From NCBI GenBank assembly GCA_036971475.1, contig JBAIZL010000002.1, positions 134,090,240 through 134,154,239 of the forward strand: a stretch of DNA of 64,000 bases. The letters are read 5' to 3'. A model generated the notes under the pieces. The model saw nothing but the letters and a program-made list of their open reading frames with translations. It made no database searches and had not been told where the DNA came from. This DNA comes from Prosapia bicincta (lineage: Eukaryota > Arthropoda > Insecta > Hemiptera > Cercopidae). Position numbers and translations under genes: made by a program. Of the stretch, positions 1 to 11,542 are shown piece after piece. Position 1 is the first letter of the stretch. Every line of letters starts with the position of its first letter.

Positions 1-1945
1 GTCCATTATCTTCGATGAAACTTAGTTGAACAAAACTATATAATAATAATAACCTTTTCTATTAACAATGTGCAATAAATAATGTAACATAACCTACGCG
101 TTTAAAAACAATTGTTTTACAACATAACTTAAAGCACAAAATGAACTGAAATATGAAATGATGGTTTATCATTTATTTTACTTTGATGTGATTCAAAGCG
201 TAACCTGACGGAAGTTATACTGACGCGAAATTATTATATCCTTCCAATAAATTTATGTAGGCGTCGGTATAAGAGGTTTCACTTGGAAAAGCTATTTCTT
301 ACAATATCAAAACAATATTTATTTCTTCTGTAAATTAAAACCAAATAACAGTCAAGATGTCTGCAGCTATAGTTTTATAAACATATTACTTCAGGGTAGG
401 AGTTAGGGTAGAATTACAAGGAATCGTGACATCACGTCTGCAGGATTGCGTACGTAAATATAGACAGACTCTCTATTGGAGGCTTCAGGATGGGTGTAAT
501 ATTTCACATGTTCTGAAACCATTTGGTTACCGACAGAGCCAACGAAAGTAACATTTATACAGTATCAATGTTTTGTGAACTTGGCCCCTTCATTTTCAAA
601 AAATGCACTTATTGCAACTAACCTGTTATGCAGTAAACAAGACGTCTAGGCGTTTGAGCATACCGTCCTCGAATTATGATAAATACTATTGTCGTCAAGT
701 TTAAAACTTCATTTCTGCCCTTTTTCTTACTATTTTGATATCTGGGGTATGTGTCATTCCCGATATCTAGAACTGTTATACGTCTTAAGGTAATAAGAAC
801 AGGCGGAATAAATTTGGAAACAACGAGATGCAGGGTACTTTTGAAACCGTCATTATTCTTTAAATTTTTATCACATCAAGATATGTTTATACTGAATGAA
901 AGAGGAATATCTATATTTTCATTTTTTGTCATCAATCTTAAGGAATTTATAAACGGTTTCGAGTTATTGGCTCTACAAATCTAGTAATTTTATAATTTAG
1001 TATTGTTTAAAGCAGTCATGTGTTTAATAGTTTGACGGAAATCCGCTTTTAGCAGCACCTGTCAGTACATTGTAACGATAATTTTACTTTCACAAAAATG
1101 CCAATAACTCAAGAACAAGGCAAAATTTTGAAAAACTATTGGCACCACGTCAATCTACGTTAAATGCTGCTTCAACCTATATGTATAACTCAAAATCCGA
1201 TTTTTCATTGAAATTTAGGAAAATTTGAAGGGTCACCCCTTCTTATCTCGCAAAAGTCGAAAATTACTCCTTTTCTCGGGCCAATTACTCAAAGGCCTTT
1301 AATTGTTTTCTTAAACTATAAACTCTAAATACAAATATAGACTTTCGTCTTTCGTTCCGTGTAAGAAACATCTTGCTTGTCTGAATATTAACAGAGATAT
1401 GACTGTTTTAAAAAAGGCTTGCATCGTGCAAACCTGGAAATGTAAAATCAGGCTGTATTTTTATCACTTGAAACGCGTATAACTCCTAAACCGTTCAAAA
1501 TATCAAACTCAAATTTTCATAAGTTGTTTCGTTAATGATTTCCAATCTTTAGATGTGTATAAAATTTATTTTTTTGAAATATAGGTATTTTGAAAAAAAA
1601 ACATTTCTTACTTTTTTTTACAGTTTTCTATAACTATATCGATGAAAAATCACTAAATAAACAAATTGACAAATATTTAAGTCTGATGGATTAGTAGATA
1701 AACGCTTTAAAAATGATAAAACACATCCAGGCTACTTGTTAAAGCAGCAATATAAAAGACAGTTTTAAAACAATCATATATTTTAATTATTCATCACAAC
1801 TAACTTTTTTCTATACCAAATGAAAGCAAAAAGTCTATACTTATATTTGTAGAAATGAAAATACATAACTTATTACTATCGTTATATTGAGTTATTTCTA
1901 TTATCTGTTATATTTATTATCTGGTCAAAACTCTTGAACTTTGTA
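1..1945 (+). repeat. Satellite monomer 1-1
   Basis: Complete 1,945-bp monomer. Diagnostic variants: gtttgacgg, gggtcacccc, ctctacaaatc and gttcaaaatatc. The gtttgacgg form is shared only with the next two monomers, marking a local subfamily. The hAT target octamer gtttaaag is present here as an empty site. Confidence 0.95.
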
Positions 1946-3889
1946 GTCCATTATCTTCGATGAAACTTAGTTGAACAAAACTATATAATAATAATATCCT
2001 TTTTTCTTAACAATGTGCAATAAATAATGTAACATAACCTACGCGTTTAAAAACAATTGTTTTACAACATAACTTAAAGCACAAAATGAACTGAAATATG
2101 AAATGATGGTTTATCATTTATTTTACTTTGATGTGATTCAAAGCGTAACCTGACGGAAGTTATACTGACGCGAAATTATTATATCCTTCCAATAAATTTA
2201 TGTAGGCGTCGGTATAAGAGGTTTCACTTGGAAAAGCTATTTCTTACAATATCAAAACAATATTTATTTCTTCTGTAAATTAAAACCAAATAACAGTCAA
2301 GATGTCTGCAGCTATAGTTTTATAAACATATTACTTCAGGGTAGGAGGTAGGGTAGAATTACAAGGAATCGTGACATCACGTCTGCAGGATTGCGTACGT
2401 AAATATAGACAGACTCTCTATTGGAGGCTTCAGGATGGGTGTAATATTTCACATGTTCTGAAACCATTTGGTTACCGACAGAGCCAACGAAAGTAACATT
2501 TATACAGTATCAATGTTTTGTGAACTTGGCCCCTTCATTTTCAAAAAATGCACTTATTGCAACTAACCTGTTATGCAGTAAACAAGAAGTCTAGGCGTTT
2601 GAGCATACCGTCCTCGAATTATGATAAATACTATTGTCGTCAAGTTTAAAACTTCATTTCTGCCCTTTTTCTTACTATTTTGATATCTGGGGTATGTGTC
2701 ATTCCCGATATCTAGAACTGTTATACGTCTTAAGGTAATAAGAACAGGCGGAATAAATTTGGAAACAACGAGATGCAGGGTACTTTTGAAACCGTCATTA
2801 TTCTTTAAATTTTTATCACATCAAGATATGTTTATACTGAATGAAAGAGGAATATCTATATTTTCATTTTTTGTCATCAATCTTAAGGAATTTATAAACG
2901 GTTTCGAGTTATTGGCTCTACAAATCTAGTAATTTTATAATTTAGTATTGTTTAAAGCAGTCATGTGTTTAATAGTTTGACGGAAATCCGCTTTTAGCAG
3001 CACCTGTCAGTACATTGTAACGATAATTTTACTTTCACAAAAATGCCAATAACTCAAGAACAAGGCAAAATTTTGAAAAACTATTGGCACCACGTCAATC
3101 TACGTTAAATGCTGCTTCAACCTATATGTATAACTCAAAATCCGATTTTTCATTGGAATTTAGGAAAATTTGAAGGGTCACCCCTTCTTATCTCGCAAAA
3201 GTCGAAAATTACTCCTTTTCTCGGGCCAATTACTCAAAGGCCTTTCATTGTTTTCTTAAACTATAAACTCTAAATACAAATATAGACTTTCGTCTTTCGT
3301 TCCGTGTAAGAAACATCTTGCTTGTCTGAATATTAACAGAGATATGACTGTTTTAAAAAAGGCTTGCATCGTGCAAACCTGGAAATGTAAAATCAGGCTG
3401 TATTTTTATCACTTGAAACGCGTATAACTCCTAAACCGTTCAAAATATCAAACTCAAATTTTCAGAAGTTGTTTCGTTAATGATTTCCAATCTTTAGATG
3501 TGTATAAAATTTATTTTTTTGAAATATAGGTATTTTGAAAAAAAAACATTTCTTACTATTTTTACAGTTTTCTATAACTATATCGATGAAAAATCACTAA
3601 ATAAACAAATTGACAAATATTTAAGTCTGATGGATTAGTAGATAAAAGCTTTAAAAATGATAAAACACATCCAGGCTACTTGTTAAAGCAGCAATATAAA
3701 AGACAGTTTTAAAACAATCATATATTTTAATTATTCATCACAACTAACTTTTTTCTATACCAAATGAAAGCAAAAAGTCTATACTTATATTTGTAGAAAT
3801 GAAAATACATAACTTATTACTATCGTTATATTGAGTTATTTCTATTATCTGTTATATTTATTATCTGGTCAAAACTCTTGAACTTTGTA
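1946..3889 (+). repeat. Satellite monomer 1-2
   Basis: Complete 1,944-bp monomer. It carries the left-array variants gtttgacgg and ctctacaaatc, plus atatcctttttt near its start (shared with monomers at 54,979 and 56,924) and ttcagaagttg (shared with monomer 1-3). Empty hAT site. Confidence 0.95.
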
Positions 3890-5831
3890 GTCCATTATCT
3901 TCGATGAAACTTAGTTGAACAAAACTATATAATAATAATAACCTTTTTTCTTAACAATGTGCAATAAATAATGTAACATAACCTACGCGTTTAAAAACAA
4001 TTGTTTTACAACATAACTTAAAGCACAAAATGAACTGAAATATGAAATGATGGTTTATCATTTATTTTACTTTGATGTGATTCAAAGCGTAACCTGACGG
4101 AAGTTATACTGACGCGAAATTATTATATCCTTCCAATAAATTTATGTAGGCGTCGGTATAAGAGGTTTCACTTGGAAAAGCTATTTCTTACAATATCAAA
4201 ACAATATTTATTTCTTCTGTAAATTAAAACCAAATAACAGTCAAGATGTCTGCAGCTATAGTTTTATAAACATATTACTTCAGGGTAGGAGTTAGGGTAG
4301 AATTACAAGGAATCGTGACATCACGTCTGCAGGATTGCGTACGTAAATATAGACAGACTCTCTATTGGAGGCTTCAGGATGGGTGTAATATTTCACATGT
4401 TCTGAAACCATTTGGTTACCGACAGAGCCAACGAAAGTAACATTTATACAGTATCAATGTTTTGTGAACTTGGCCCCTTCATTTTCAAAAAATGCACTTA
4501 TTGCAACTAACCTGTTATGCAGTAAACAAGAAGTCTAGGCGTTTGAGCATACCGTCCTCGAATTATGATAAATACTATTGTCGTCAAGTTTAAAACTTCA
4601 TTTCTGCCCTTTTTCTTACTATTTTGATATCTGGGGTATGTGTCATTCCCGATATCTAGAACTGTTATACGTCTTAAGGTAATAAGAACAGGCGGAATAA
4701 ATTTGGAAACAACGAGATGCAGGGTACTTTTGAAACCGTCATTATTCTTTAAATTTTTATCACATCAAGATATGTTTATACTGAATGAAAGAGGAATATC
4801 TATATTTTCATTTTTTGTCATCAATCTTAAGGAATTTATAAACGGTTTCGAGTTATTGGCTCTACAAATCTAGTAATTTTATAATTTAGTATTGTTTAAA
4901 GCAGTCATGTGTTTAATAGTTTGACGGAAATCCGCTTTTAGCAGCACCTGTCAGTACATTGTAACGATAATTTTACTTTCACAAAAATGCCAATAACTCA
5001 AGAACAAGGCAAAATTTTGAAAAACTATTGGCACCACGTCAATCTACGTTAAATGCTGCTTCAACCTATATGTATAACTCAAAATCCGATTTTTCATTGG
5101 AATTTAGGAAAATTTGAAGGGTCACCCCTTCTTATCTCGCAAAAGTCGAAAATTACTCCTTTTCTCGGGCCAATTACTCAAAGGCCTTTAATTGTTTTCT
5201 TAAACTATAAACTCTAAATACAAATATAGACTTTCGTCTTTCGTTCCGTGTAAGAAACATCTTGCTTGTCTGAATATTAACAGATATGACTGTTTTAAAA
5301 AAGGCTTGCATCGTGCAAACCTGGAAATGTAAAATCAGGCTGTATTTTTATCACTTGAAACGCGTATAACTCCTAAACCGTTCAAAATATCAAACTCAAA
5401 TTTTCAGAAGTTGTTTCGTTAATGATTTCCAATCTTTAGATGTGTATAAAATTTATTTTTTTGAAATATAGGTATTTTGAAAAAAAAACATTTCTTACTA
5501 TTTTTACAGTTTTCTATAACTATATCGATGAAAAATCACTAAATAAACAAATTGACAAATATTTAAGTCTGATGGATTAGTAGATAAAAGCTTTAAAAAT
5601 GATAAAACACATCCAGGCTACTTGTTAAAGCAGCAATATAAAAGACAGTTTTAAAACAATCATATATTTTAATTATTCATCACAACTAACTTTTTTCTAT
5701 ACCAAATGAAAGCAAAAAGTCTATACTTATATTTGTAGAAATGAAAATACATAACTTATTACTATCGTTATATTGAGTTATTTCTATTATCTGTTATATT
5801 TATTATCTGGTCAAAACTCTTGAACTTTGTA
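3890..5831 (+). repeat. Satellite monomer 1-3
   Basis: Complete 1,942-bp monomer, very close to 1-2 (shares ttcagaagttg and gtttgacgg). It has a private 2-bp deletion giving ttaacagatatgac at about 5,277. Empty hAT site. Confidence 0.95.
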
Positions 5832-6836
5832 GTCCATTATCTTCGATGAAACTTAGTTGAACAAAACTATATAATAATAATAACCTTTTTTCTTAACAAT
5901 GTGCAATAAATAATGTAACATAACCTACGCGTTTAAAAACAATTGTTTTACAACATAACTTAAGGCACAAAATGAACTGAAATATGAAATGATGGTTTAT
6001 CATTTATTTTACTTTGATGTGATTCAAAGCGTAACCTGACGGAAGTTATACTGACGCGAAATTATTATATCCTTCCAATAAATTTATGTAGGCGTCGGTA
6101 TAAGAGGTTTCACTTGGAAAAGCTATTTCTTACAATATCAAAACAATATTTATTTCTTCTGTAAATTAAAACCAAATAACAGTCAAGATGTCTGCAGCTA
6201 TAGTTTTATAAACATATTACTTCAGGGTAGGAGTTAGGGTAGAATTACAAGGAATCGTGACATCACGTCTGCAGGATTGCGTACGTAAATATAGACAGAC
6301 TCTCTATTGGAGGCTTCAGGATGGGTGATATAGTTCACATGTTCTGAAACCATTTGGTTACAGACAGAGCCAATGGAGGTAACATTAATACAGTATCAAT
6401 GTTTTGTGAACTTGGCCCCTTCATTTTATGAAAACGCACTTATAGCAACTAACCTATTATGTGGTAAACAAGAAGCCTAGGCGTTTGAGCATATCGTCCT
6501 CGATTCATGTTAAATATTATTGTCGTCAAGTTTAATACTTCATTTCTGCCCTTTTTCCTACTATTTTGATATCTGGGGTATGTGTCATTCCCGATATCTA
6601 GAACTGTTATACGCTCTTAAGGTAATAAGAACAGGCGGAATAAATTTGGAAACAACGAGATGCAGGGTACTTTTGAAACCGTCATTATTCTTTAAATTTT
6701 TATCACATCAAAATATGTTTATACTGAATGAAAGAGGAATATCTATATGTTCATTTTTTGTCATCAATCTTAAGGAATTTATAAACGGTTTCGAGTTATT
6801 GGCTCTATAAATCTAGTAATTTTATAATTTAGTACT

Positions 6837-6844
6837 GTTTAAAG
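6837..6844. repeat. Left target-site duplication of hAT copy 1
   Basis: The octamer gtttaaag directly precedes the element and recurs at 7,772-7,779 directly after it. Other monomers have a single copy here (gtttaaagca), so the duplication was produced by the insertion. The form nnnTAnnn fits the Buster group of hAT elements. Confidence 0.95.
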
Positions 6845-7771
6845 CAGTGGTTCTCAACCGGTGGTACGCGGGGACATCTCAGGTGGTACGCAGTCATATA
6901 TTAATAATAACAATAAAAACTGTTACGATGCAACATTTCCGCGTTAAGAATACAATTCCTCCATCTGTGTTTTACATAGAATAGTGGCAGTTTGACGCTG
7001 ACCTTGCCGCTACACAAACAACCCGAGTGACTCAATTCCTTCTCCAATGATATTTCTCTGAAGCCAGAAGTGACTGATGATATCACTAGTCATATGGAAG
7101 CCCTTAAAACGAGTTTTGATAAATATTTTAATCAAGATTTTTCTAAATATGAGTGGATTAGAAATTCATTTTCAGGGGAATTTCCTAGTCACTCAAAAGA
7201 GTGTTTCATCGACCTGACAAGTGACAGCTCAATGAAAGATTCGTTTAAAGAAAAATGTTTAATAGACTTTTGGATGGGGACAAAATCTGAATACCCACCA
7301 GTGTTCAAGCAAGCAATAATCTTTTTACTTCCATTTGTAACCTCGTACTTATGTGAATCGGGCTTTTCAGAACTGCTGTACATAAAAAATAAATACAGAA
7401 ACCGCATTAGTGTTGAAGAGGACTTAAGAATCAAGTTGAGTTCAATCGACCCAGATATAGAAAATTTGGTAAAGGACAAACAACAACTACGAGCTCATTA
7501 AAGATCTGTTTTAATTTAAATGACTGTGTTCAATGAACTAATTTGAGATTGTTTTTAATGTAAGATACATTTCATTTTGTATCTAAGTAGGCCTAAATTC
7601 TATGTACATACATACAGTTGTAGAATGCATTTTTATTTTCCTAAACATGATCAAATGTAAATTATATATAATTATTTATAAAAATAAAAATATATATAAA
7701 TATACGGTGGTACGTCAAAATATCTGAAAATTTCAAGTGGTACGTGGTTACTAAAAGGTTGAGAACCCCTG
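6845..7771 (+). mobile_element. hAT (Buster-like) non-autonomous element, copy 1, 927 bp
   Basis: The ends are 15-bp terminal inverted repeats with one mismatch: cagtggttctcaacc at the left and ggttgagaacccctg at the right. An exact 8-bp duplication, gtttaaag, lies on both sides. Subterminal gtggtacg motifs recur in both arms (gtggtacgcg, gtggtacgtgg). The interior keeps only the C-terminal part of a transposase, so the element is an internally deleted derivative that would need transposase from elsewhere. It sits in a satellite monomer whose neighbours preserve the empty site. A second copy of this same insertion is at 61,822-62,742. Confidence 0.95.
7070..7501 (+). pseudogene. hAT transposase C-terminal remnant (copy 1)
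   Basis: The open frame of 143 codons holds the C-terminal dimerisation region typical of hAT transposases and of the host ZBED5/FAM200-type proteins derived from them. The visible motifs are FWMGTKSEYP, then LLPFVTSYLCESGFS, then KNKYRNR and a DLR triad near the end. Full transposases of this group are roughly 600 residues, with a BED zinc finger and an RNase H-like DDE core; both are missing. Compared with the copy at 61,969, a TGA at 7,028-7,030 (TGC in the other copy) cuts off the upstream codons of the frame. The first ATG is therefore not a meaningful start. Not expected to be an active enzyme; a dimerisation-only peptide cannot be excluded but nothing supports it. Confidence 0.88.
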
Positions 7772-7779
7772 GTTTAAAG
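7772..7779. repeat. Right target-site duplication of hAT copy 1
   Basis: Second gtttaaag, identical to 6,837-6,844. Satellite sequence resumes in register after it. Confidence 0.95.
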
Positions 7780-8034
7780 CATTCATGTGATTAATAGTTC
7801 GACGGAAATCCGCTTTTAGCAGCACCTGTCAGTACATTGTAACGATAATTTTACTTTCACAAAAATGCCAATAACTCAAGAACAAGGCAAAATTTTGAAA
7901 AACTATTGGCAACACGTCAATCTACGTTTAATGCTGCTTCAACCTATATGTATAACTCAAAATCCGATTTTTCATTGAAATTTAGGAAAATTTGAAGGGT
8001 CGACCCCTTCTTATCTCGCAAAAGTCGAAAATTA

Positions 8035-8865
8035 ATGTCGCATTGCCCCTTCAATGTCGAGGAAGGCACCAATGGCACAACCTTTCATAGCGATCATTTG
8101 CTCTATCCTACCAACCATTGATGGAGAGCTCCCTCGTAGAATTTCCCCGGTTGATAACCAGCCTCCTCAATCCGAACACCCAGGTCCCTCCTGTAGGAGT
8201 CCCAGTCTGTTCTTCTTGGATCCCTGGTTGGCCGAAGCATGGCTGGATTGAGGGAGATATCATACCTAATATGTCTGTGGTCAGAAGAAGACGGTTAATC
8301 CGACACATGCCAATTTAGTACATACCTAGCCATCTGGTTCGATGCCACCGTAATGTCCAGGACCTCCCGTCAGGCCCTAGTGACAAACGTCGGCTCTTCC
8401 CCATTGATTTAAGACCAGTAAATTCTTAGAGCTAAGATAAGCTAAAAGTTCCTCACCTCTAATGTTGGTACCTGTACTTCTCCACGAAATGTGATGGGAG
8501 TTAGCATCTATCCCCACCAGCAGCTCCTCATCCACAGCCCCGCAGTGCTCGACCAGCCTCCTCAGCTCTTGTGTTGTTAGAGCCCCCGCGTAGTCAAAGG
8601 GAAGATATGCCGTGACCAGGTTCAGCCTCTTCATCCTCCCCTCCGCCCGCAGCTCCACGATCACTGCTATCAAGTCCCTGCAGCAGAAGTCCGTTAGTAC
8701 AAAAGCACTCAACCCCCTCCTAACAAGGATACACGTCCTGGGAATACCGGAGTTCTAATCATACAACAACTTACCTCCAGATGTCGCCAGCCCGCATATG
8801 CGTCCTCCAGAAATCCATGGCTCCTGGATGAGCACCAAGTCCACCTCTCCCCTGTCCAGCACCCG
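8035..8865 (-). pseudogene. Non-LTR retrotransposon fragment: endonuclease domain joined to a piece of RT (copy 1)
   Basis: Read on the reverse strand, 8,865 to about 8,377 encodes an apurinic-like endonuclease (EEP) domain with LIQEPW near the start, LVTAYLPFD in the middle and GIDANSHHISW as the D-x-N active-site segment. A frameshift near 8,380 moves the expected continuation (PTFVTR, then NWHVSD, then SDHRHIRYDI) to another frame, with further stops. After that comes a jump to GRIEQ and GAFLDIEGA at about 8,050-8,110, the beginning of the RT palm region. The sequence between endonuclease and palm is deleted. A TAG at 8,755-8,757 interrupts the frame here but not in copy 2. The motifs fit the R1/LOA/Jockey part of insect non-LTR elements; I cannot fix the clade. 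It lies exactly between forward and inverted satellite. Confidence 0.88.
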
Positions 8866-10213
8866 TATATAGTTTTGTTCAACTAAGTTTCATCGAAGAT
8901 AATGGACTACAAAGTTCAAGAGTTTTGACCAGATAATAAATATAACAGATAATAGAAATAACTCAATATAACGATAGTAATAAGTTATGTATTTTCGTTT
9001 CTACAAATATAAGTATAGACTTTTTGCTTTCATTTGGTATAGAAAAAAGTTAGTTGTGATGAATAATTAAAATATATGATTGTTTTAAAACTGTCTTTTA
9101 TATTGCTGCTTTAACATGTAGCCTGGATGTGTTTTATCATTTTTAAAGCGTTTATCTATTAATCCATCAGACAAATCAGACTTAAATATTTGTCGAATTG
9201 TTTAATTAGTGATTTTTCATCGATATAGTTATAGAAAACGGTAACAAAAAGTAAGAAATGTTTTTTTTTCAAAATACCTATATTTCAAAAAAATAAATTT
9301 TATACGCATCTAAAGATTGGAAATCATTAACGAAACAACTTGTGAAAATTTGAGTTTGATATCTTAAACGGTTTAGGAGTTATACGCGTTTTAAGTGATA
9401 AAAATACAGCCTGATTTTACATTTCCAGGTTTGCAAGATGCAAGCCTTTTTTAAAACAGTCATATCTCTGTTAATATTCAGCCAAGCAAGATGTTTCTTA
9501 CACGGAACGAAAGACGAAAGTCTATATTTGTATTTAGAGTTTATAGTTTAAGAAAACAATTAACGGCCTTTGAGTAATTGGCCAGAGAAAACAAGTAATT
9601 TTCGACTTTTGCGAGATAAGAAGGGGTCACCCTTCAAATTTTCCTAAATTTCAATGAAAAATCGGATTTTGAGTTATACATATATGTTGAAGCAGCAGTT
9701 AACGTAGATTGACGTGGTGCCAATAGTTTTTCAAAATTTTGCCTTGTTCTTGAGTTATTGGCATTTTTGTGAAAGTAAAATTATCGTTACAATGTACTGA
9801 CAGGTGCTGCTAAAAGCGGATTTCCGTCGAACTATTAAACACATGAATGCTTTAAACAATACTAAATTATAAAATTACTAGATTTATAGAACCAATTACT
9901 CGAAACCCTTTATAAATGCCTTAACATTGATGACAAAAAATGAAAATATAGATATTCCTCTTTCATTCAGTATAAACATATCTTGATGTGATAAAAATTT
10001 AAAGAATAATGACGGTTTCAAAGGTACCCTGCATCTCGTTGTTTCCAAATATATTCCAATTGTTCTTATTACCTTAAGAGCGTATAACAGTTTAACATAT
10101 CGGGAATGACACATACCCCAGATATCAAAATAGTAGGAAAAAGGGCAGAAATGAAGTATTAAACTTGACGACAATAATATTTAACATGAATCGTGGTCAA
10201 TATGCTCAAACGC
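8866..10213 (-). repeat. Inverted partial satellite, left border of the island
   Basis: The reverse complement matches the satellite from monomer position about 650 to 1,945 and on into about 45 bp of the next monomer. Homology stops at gctcaaacgc (10,204-10,213). This arm carries more differences from the consensus than any two array monomers show between them (for example acatgtagcc for acttgttaaagc context and gaatcgtggtcaatatg near the end), as expected for an edge copy outside the homogenising array. With array 2 it places satellite in opposite orientations on the two sides of the island. Confidence 0.95.
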
Positions 10214-10441
10214 ATTAAGAGTTTAGCTACATATTGTATTAATAATGGACACGAGTTTCCGGAAATAGAAAATATGAAATTAATAAAAGAATTAAATAAA
10301 GGATTAAAAATGAATATATTTGAAACATTGGAAATTTATAAGCATAAAGTTAAAGACAAATTAATTGAAGAACAAATTCAAGTGAGATCAATGCACCAAA
10401 CTATATATAAAGTCATTGATGTTATAGAAAAATTTACATAA
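10214..10441 (+). pseudogene. Probable Penelope-like element, C-terminal (GIY-YIG region) fragment
   Basis: An open frame runs from 10,193 to 10,441, but its first seven or so codons come from the inverted satellite, so the retroelement part begins at about 10,214. The residues visible are a CINNGHEF segment, KGLKMNIFETLEIYKHK and EEQIQV before the stop. This arrangement (a histidine-containing NGH/NNH motif, then a KGLKxNxxExLEIYxHK block about 30 residues later) resembles the tail of the GIY-YIG endonuclease domain of Penelope-like elements. The assignment rests on remembered family appearance, not a search. Only about 75 residues of an element normally encoding 700 or more remain. The start codon is accidental. 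Confidence 0.5.
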
Positions 10442-10522
10442 AGTGCAATACTTATAAACATATGATTCTTTGTAGTACTTATGATTTAATTTTGTAAAAG
10501 TATTTTATTAGATAATTATTTT

Positions 10523-10560
10523 CCTGAAGATGCTGGTACTATTTTATCGGCGAAAAGCTT
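10523..10560 (+). other. Hammerhead-like core motif in the Penelope-like 3' tail
   Basis: About 80 bp after the stop of the preceding frame, CTGAAGA (10,524-10,530) is followed by a possible stem gctg...cggc and then GAAA (10,552-10,555). CUGANGA-stem II-GAAA is the hammerhead core, and hammerhead motifs are known in Penelope-like elements. One unpaired T between CTGAAGA and the stem, a weak four-pair stem with a G-U pair, and no clear stems I and III argue against an active ribozyme. It may be a decayed or variant copy. Confidence 0.3.
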
Positions 10561-10599
10561 TGAATAAATATATTCATTAAAAGTATTCTTGTTTTTGAA

Positions 10600-11542
10600 A
10601 TATTTTTAATTTATTAATTAATATATATAGGCTATATATATATCCCCTTAATATCTAGTTGATAAAATAAAAACACATTTATCTAAGATCTCGGAATATA
10701 ATTAATTTATATTCATACTATGATAAATATATTGGTGCAATACGTATTATAAAGTGCAAAACATCGGCGAGATGACTCGCTTGGTTCCTTCCGCATTTTA
10801 TATTTAATTTATTTTTGTATATTAAAGTTATAAATTTAGGAAATTCGTTTTAGTTCAATGTCAATTGATTCAATATAAACTAAAAACTAATGGTGGTATT
10901 TGTTTATTTTGAAGCTAACAAGCTTATTCCATCTCCAATTTTTAGATCTTGTTTAGCAAATTTATTTTAAATCAGCAATTTTGAGATACATCAGTTTGTA
11001 GTAACACATTTTAAAAAGGTCTTTATATCGGAAAATAACATCTACTTGGTTCCTGGAGCTACCAAAATGTAGATCAATTGATAATGTGTTATCTGAAAAA
11101 GTTTACATATAATACAGATAGATTTTGGCAGTATCAATGATAAATAATTACTGAAAAGTCCTCTAAATTTATTTAAGTGAAGAATACATTTAGAGTTTGT
11201 GTAAACTTATCACAGGATCCCTAGAGGTGAGAGTTTCCACACTTTACTTCATACAGTACTTACTAATAGGTTACATTACACAGTATATTTATATACTACT
11301 GTTATAATTTACATTTTATGCATTTATTAATATAAGAATGAAATTATTTATTTTGTACTTAGATTAATTAAATTTACTCAAATAATTACATATGGTTTAT
11401 TCAAGTTGATTACAGCAAACAACTTGAAATGAGGAGTTTAGAAGTTGTTTTAGACATTCAAATTACACGTTTCTGTGACATAATGTAAAAAAATAAAAAT
11501 AACACAGATATAAGTGGGATATTTGTTGTTATTGCATCTGAG
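10600..11542. other. AT-rich stretch without recognised feature
   Basis: No reading frame, terminal repeat or RNA gene that I can support. Short runs of ta repeats are present near 10,620-10,640. Confidence 0.6.

Larger units (their letters stand above)
1..8034 (+). repeat. Satellite array 1 (about 1.945-kb monomer, head to tail)
   Basis: Three complete monomers and one interrupted monomer follow each other without spacers. The phase used here starts each monomer at the motif gtccattatcttcgatgaaa, seen at 1, 1946, 3890 and 5832. The array enters from beyond the left edge of the window. It stops at 8,034, where the monomer sequence breaks off after gtcgaaaatta and retrotransposon sequence begins. 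Short open frames of 75-77 codons recur once per monomer but only because the monomers are nearly identical. No function is implied; a heterochromatic satellite is the simplest reading. Confidence 0.97.
5832..8034 (+). repeat. Terminal satellite monomer 1-4 with hAT insertion, truncated
   Basis: The first half (5,832 to about 6,325) is like ordinary monomers. From gggtgatatagttcac onward it is a diverged edge type with many substitutions, for example aatggaggtaac and ctattatgtgg. It is split by the hAT element at 6,845-7,771 and lacks the last quarter of the monomer. From about 6,325 to its end it is almost identical to the terminal monomer of array 2 (60,809-63,005), while the first halves of these two differ, so the similarity starts inside the monomer. 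Confidence 0.92.

Noticed and set aside
751..984. 75-77-codon frame repeated in almost every satellite monomer, with the same residues each time
   Set aside because: Identity follows from near-identical monomers. The few changes seen do not favour synonymous sites, the terminal monomers read a different start, and no motif is recognisable.
1..1945. Search of the monomer for telomere-type repeats or a CENP-B box
   Set aside because: No ttagg-type arrays and no good match to the CENP-B box core; a centromeric role can be neither claimed nor excluded.
7189..7479. 96-codon reverse frame opposite the hAT remnant (and its twin at 62,166-62,456)
   Set aside because: Antisense shadow of the transposase C-terminus.
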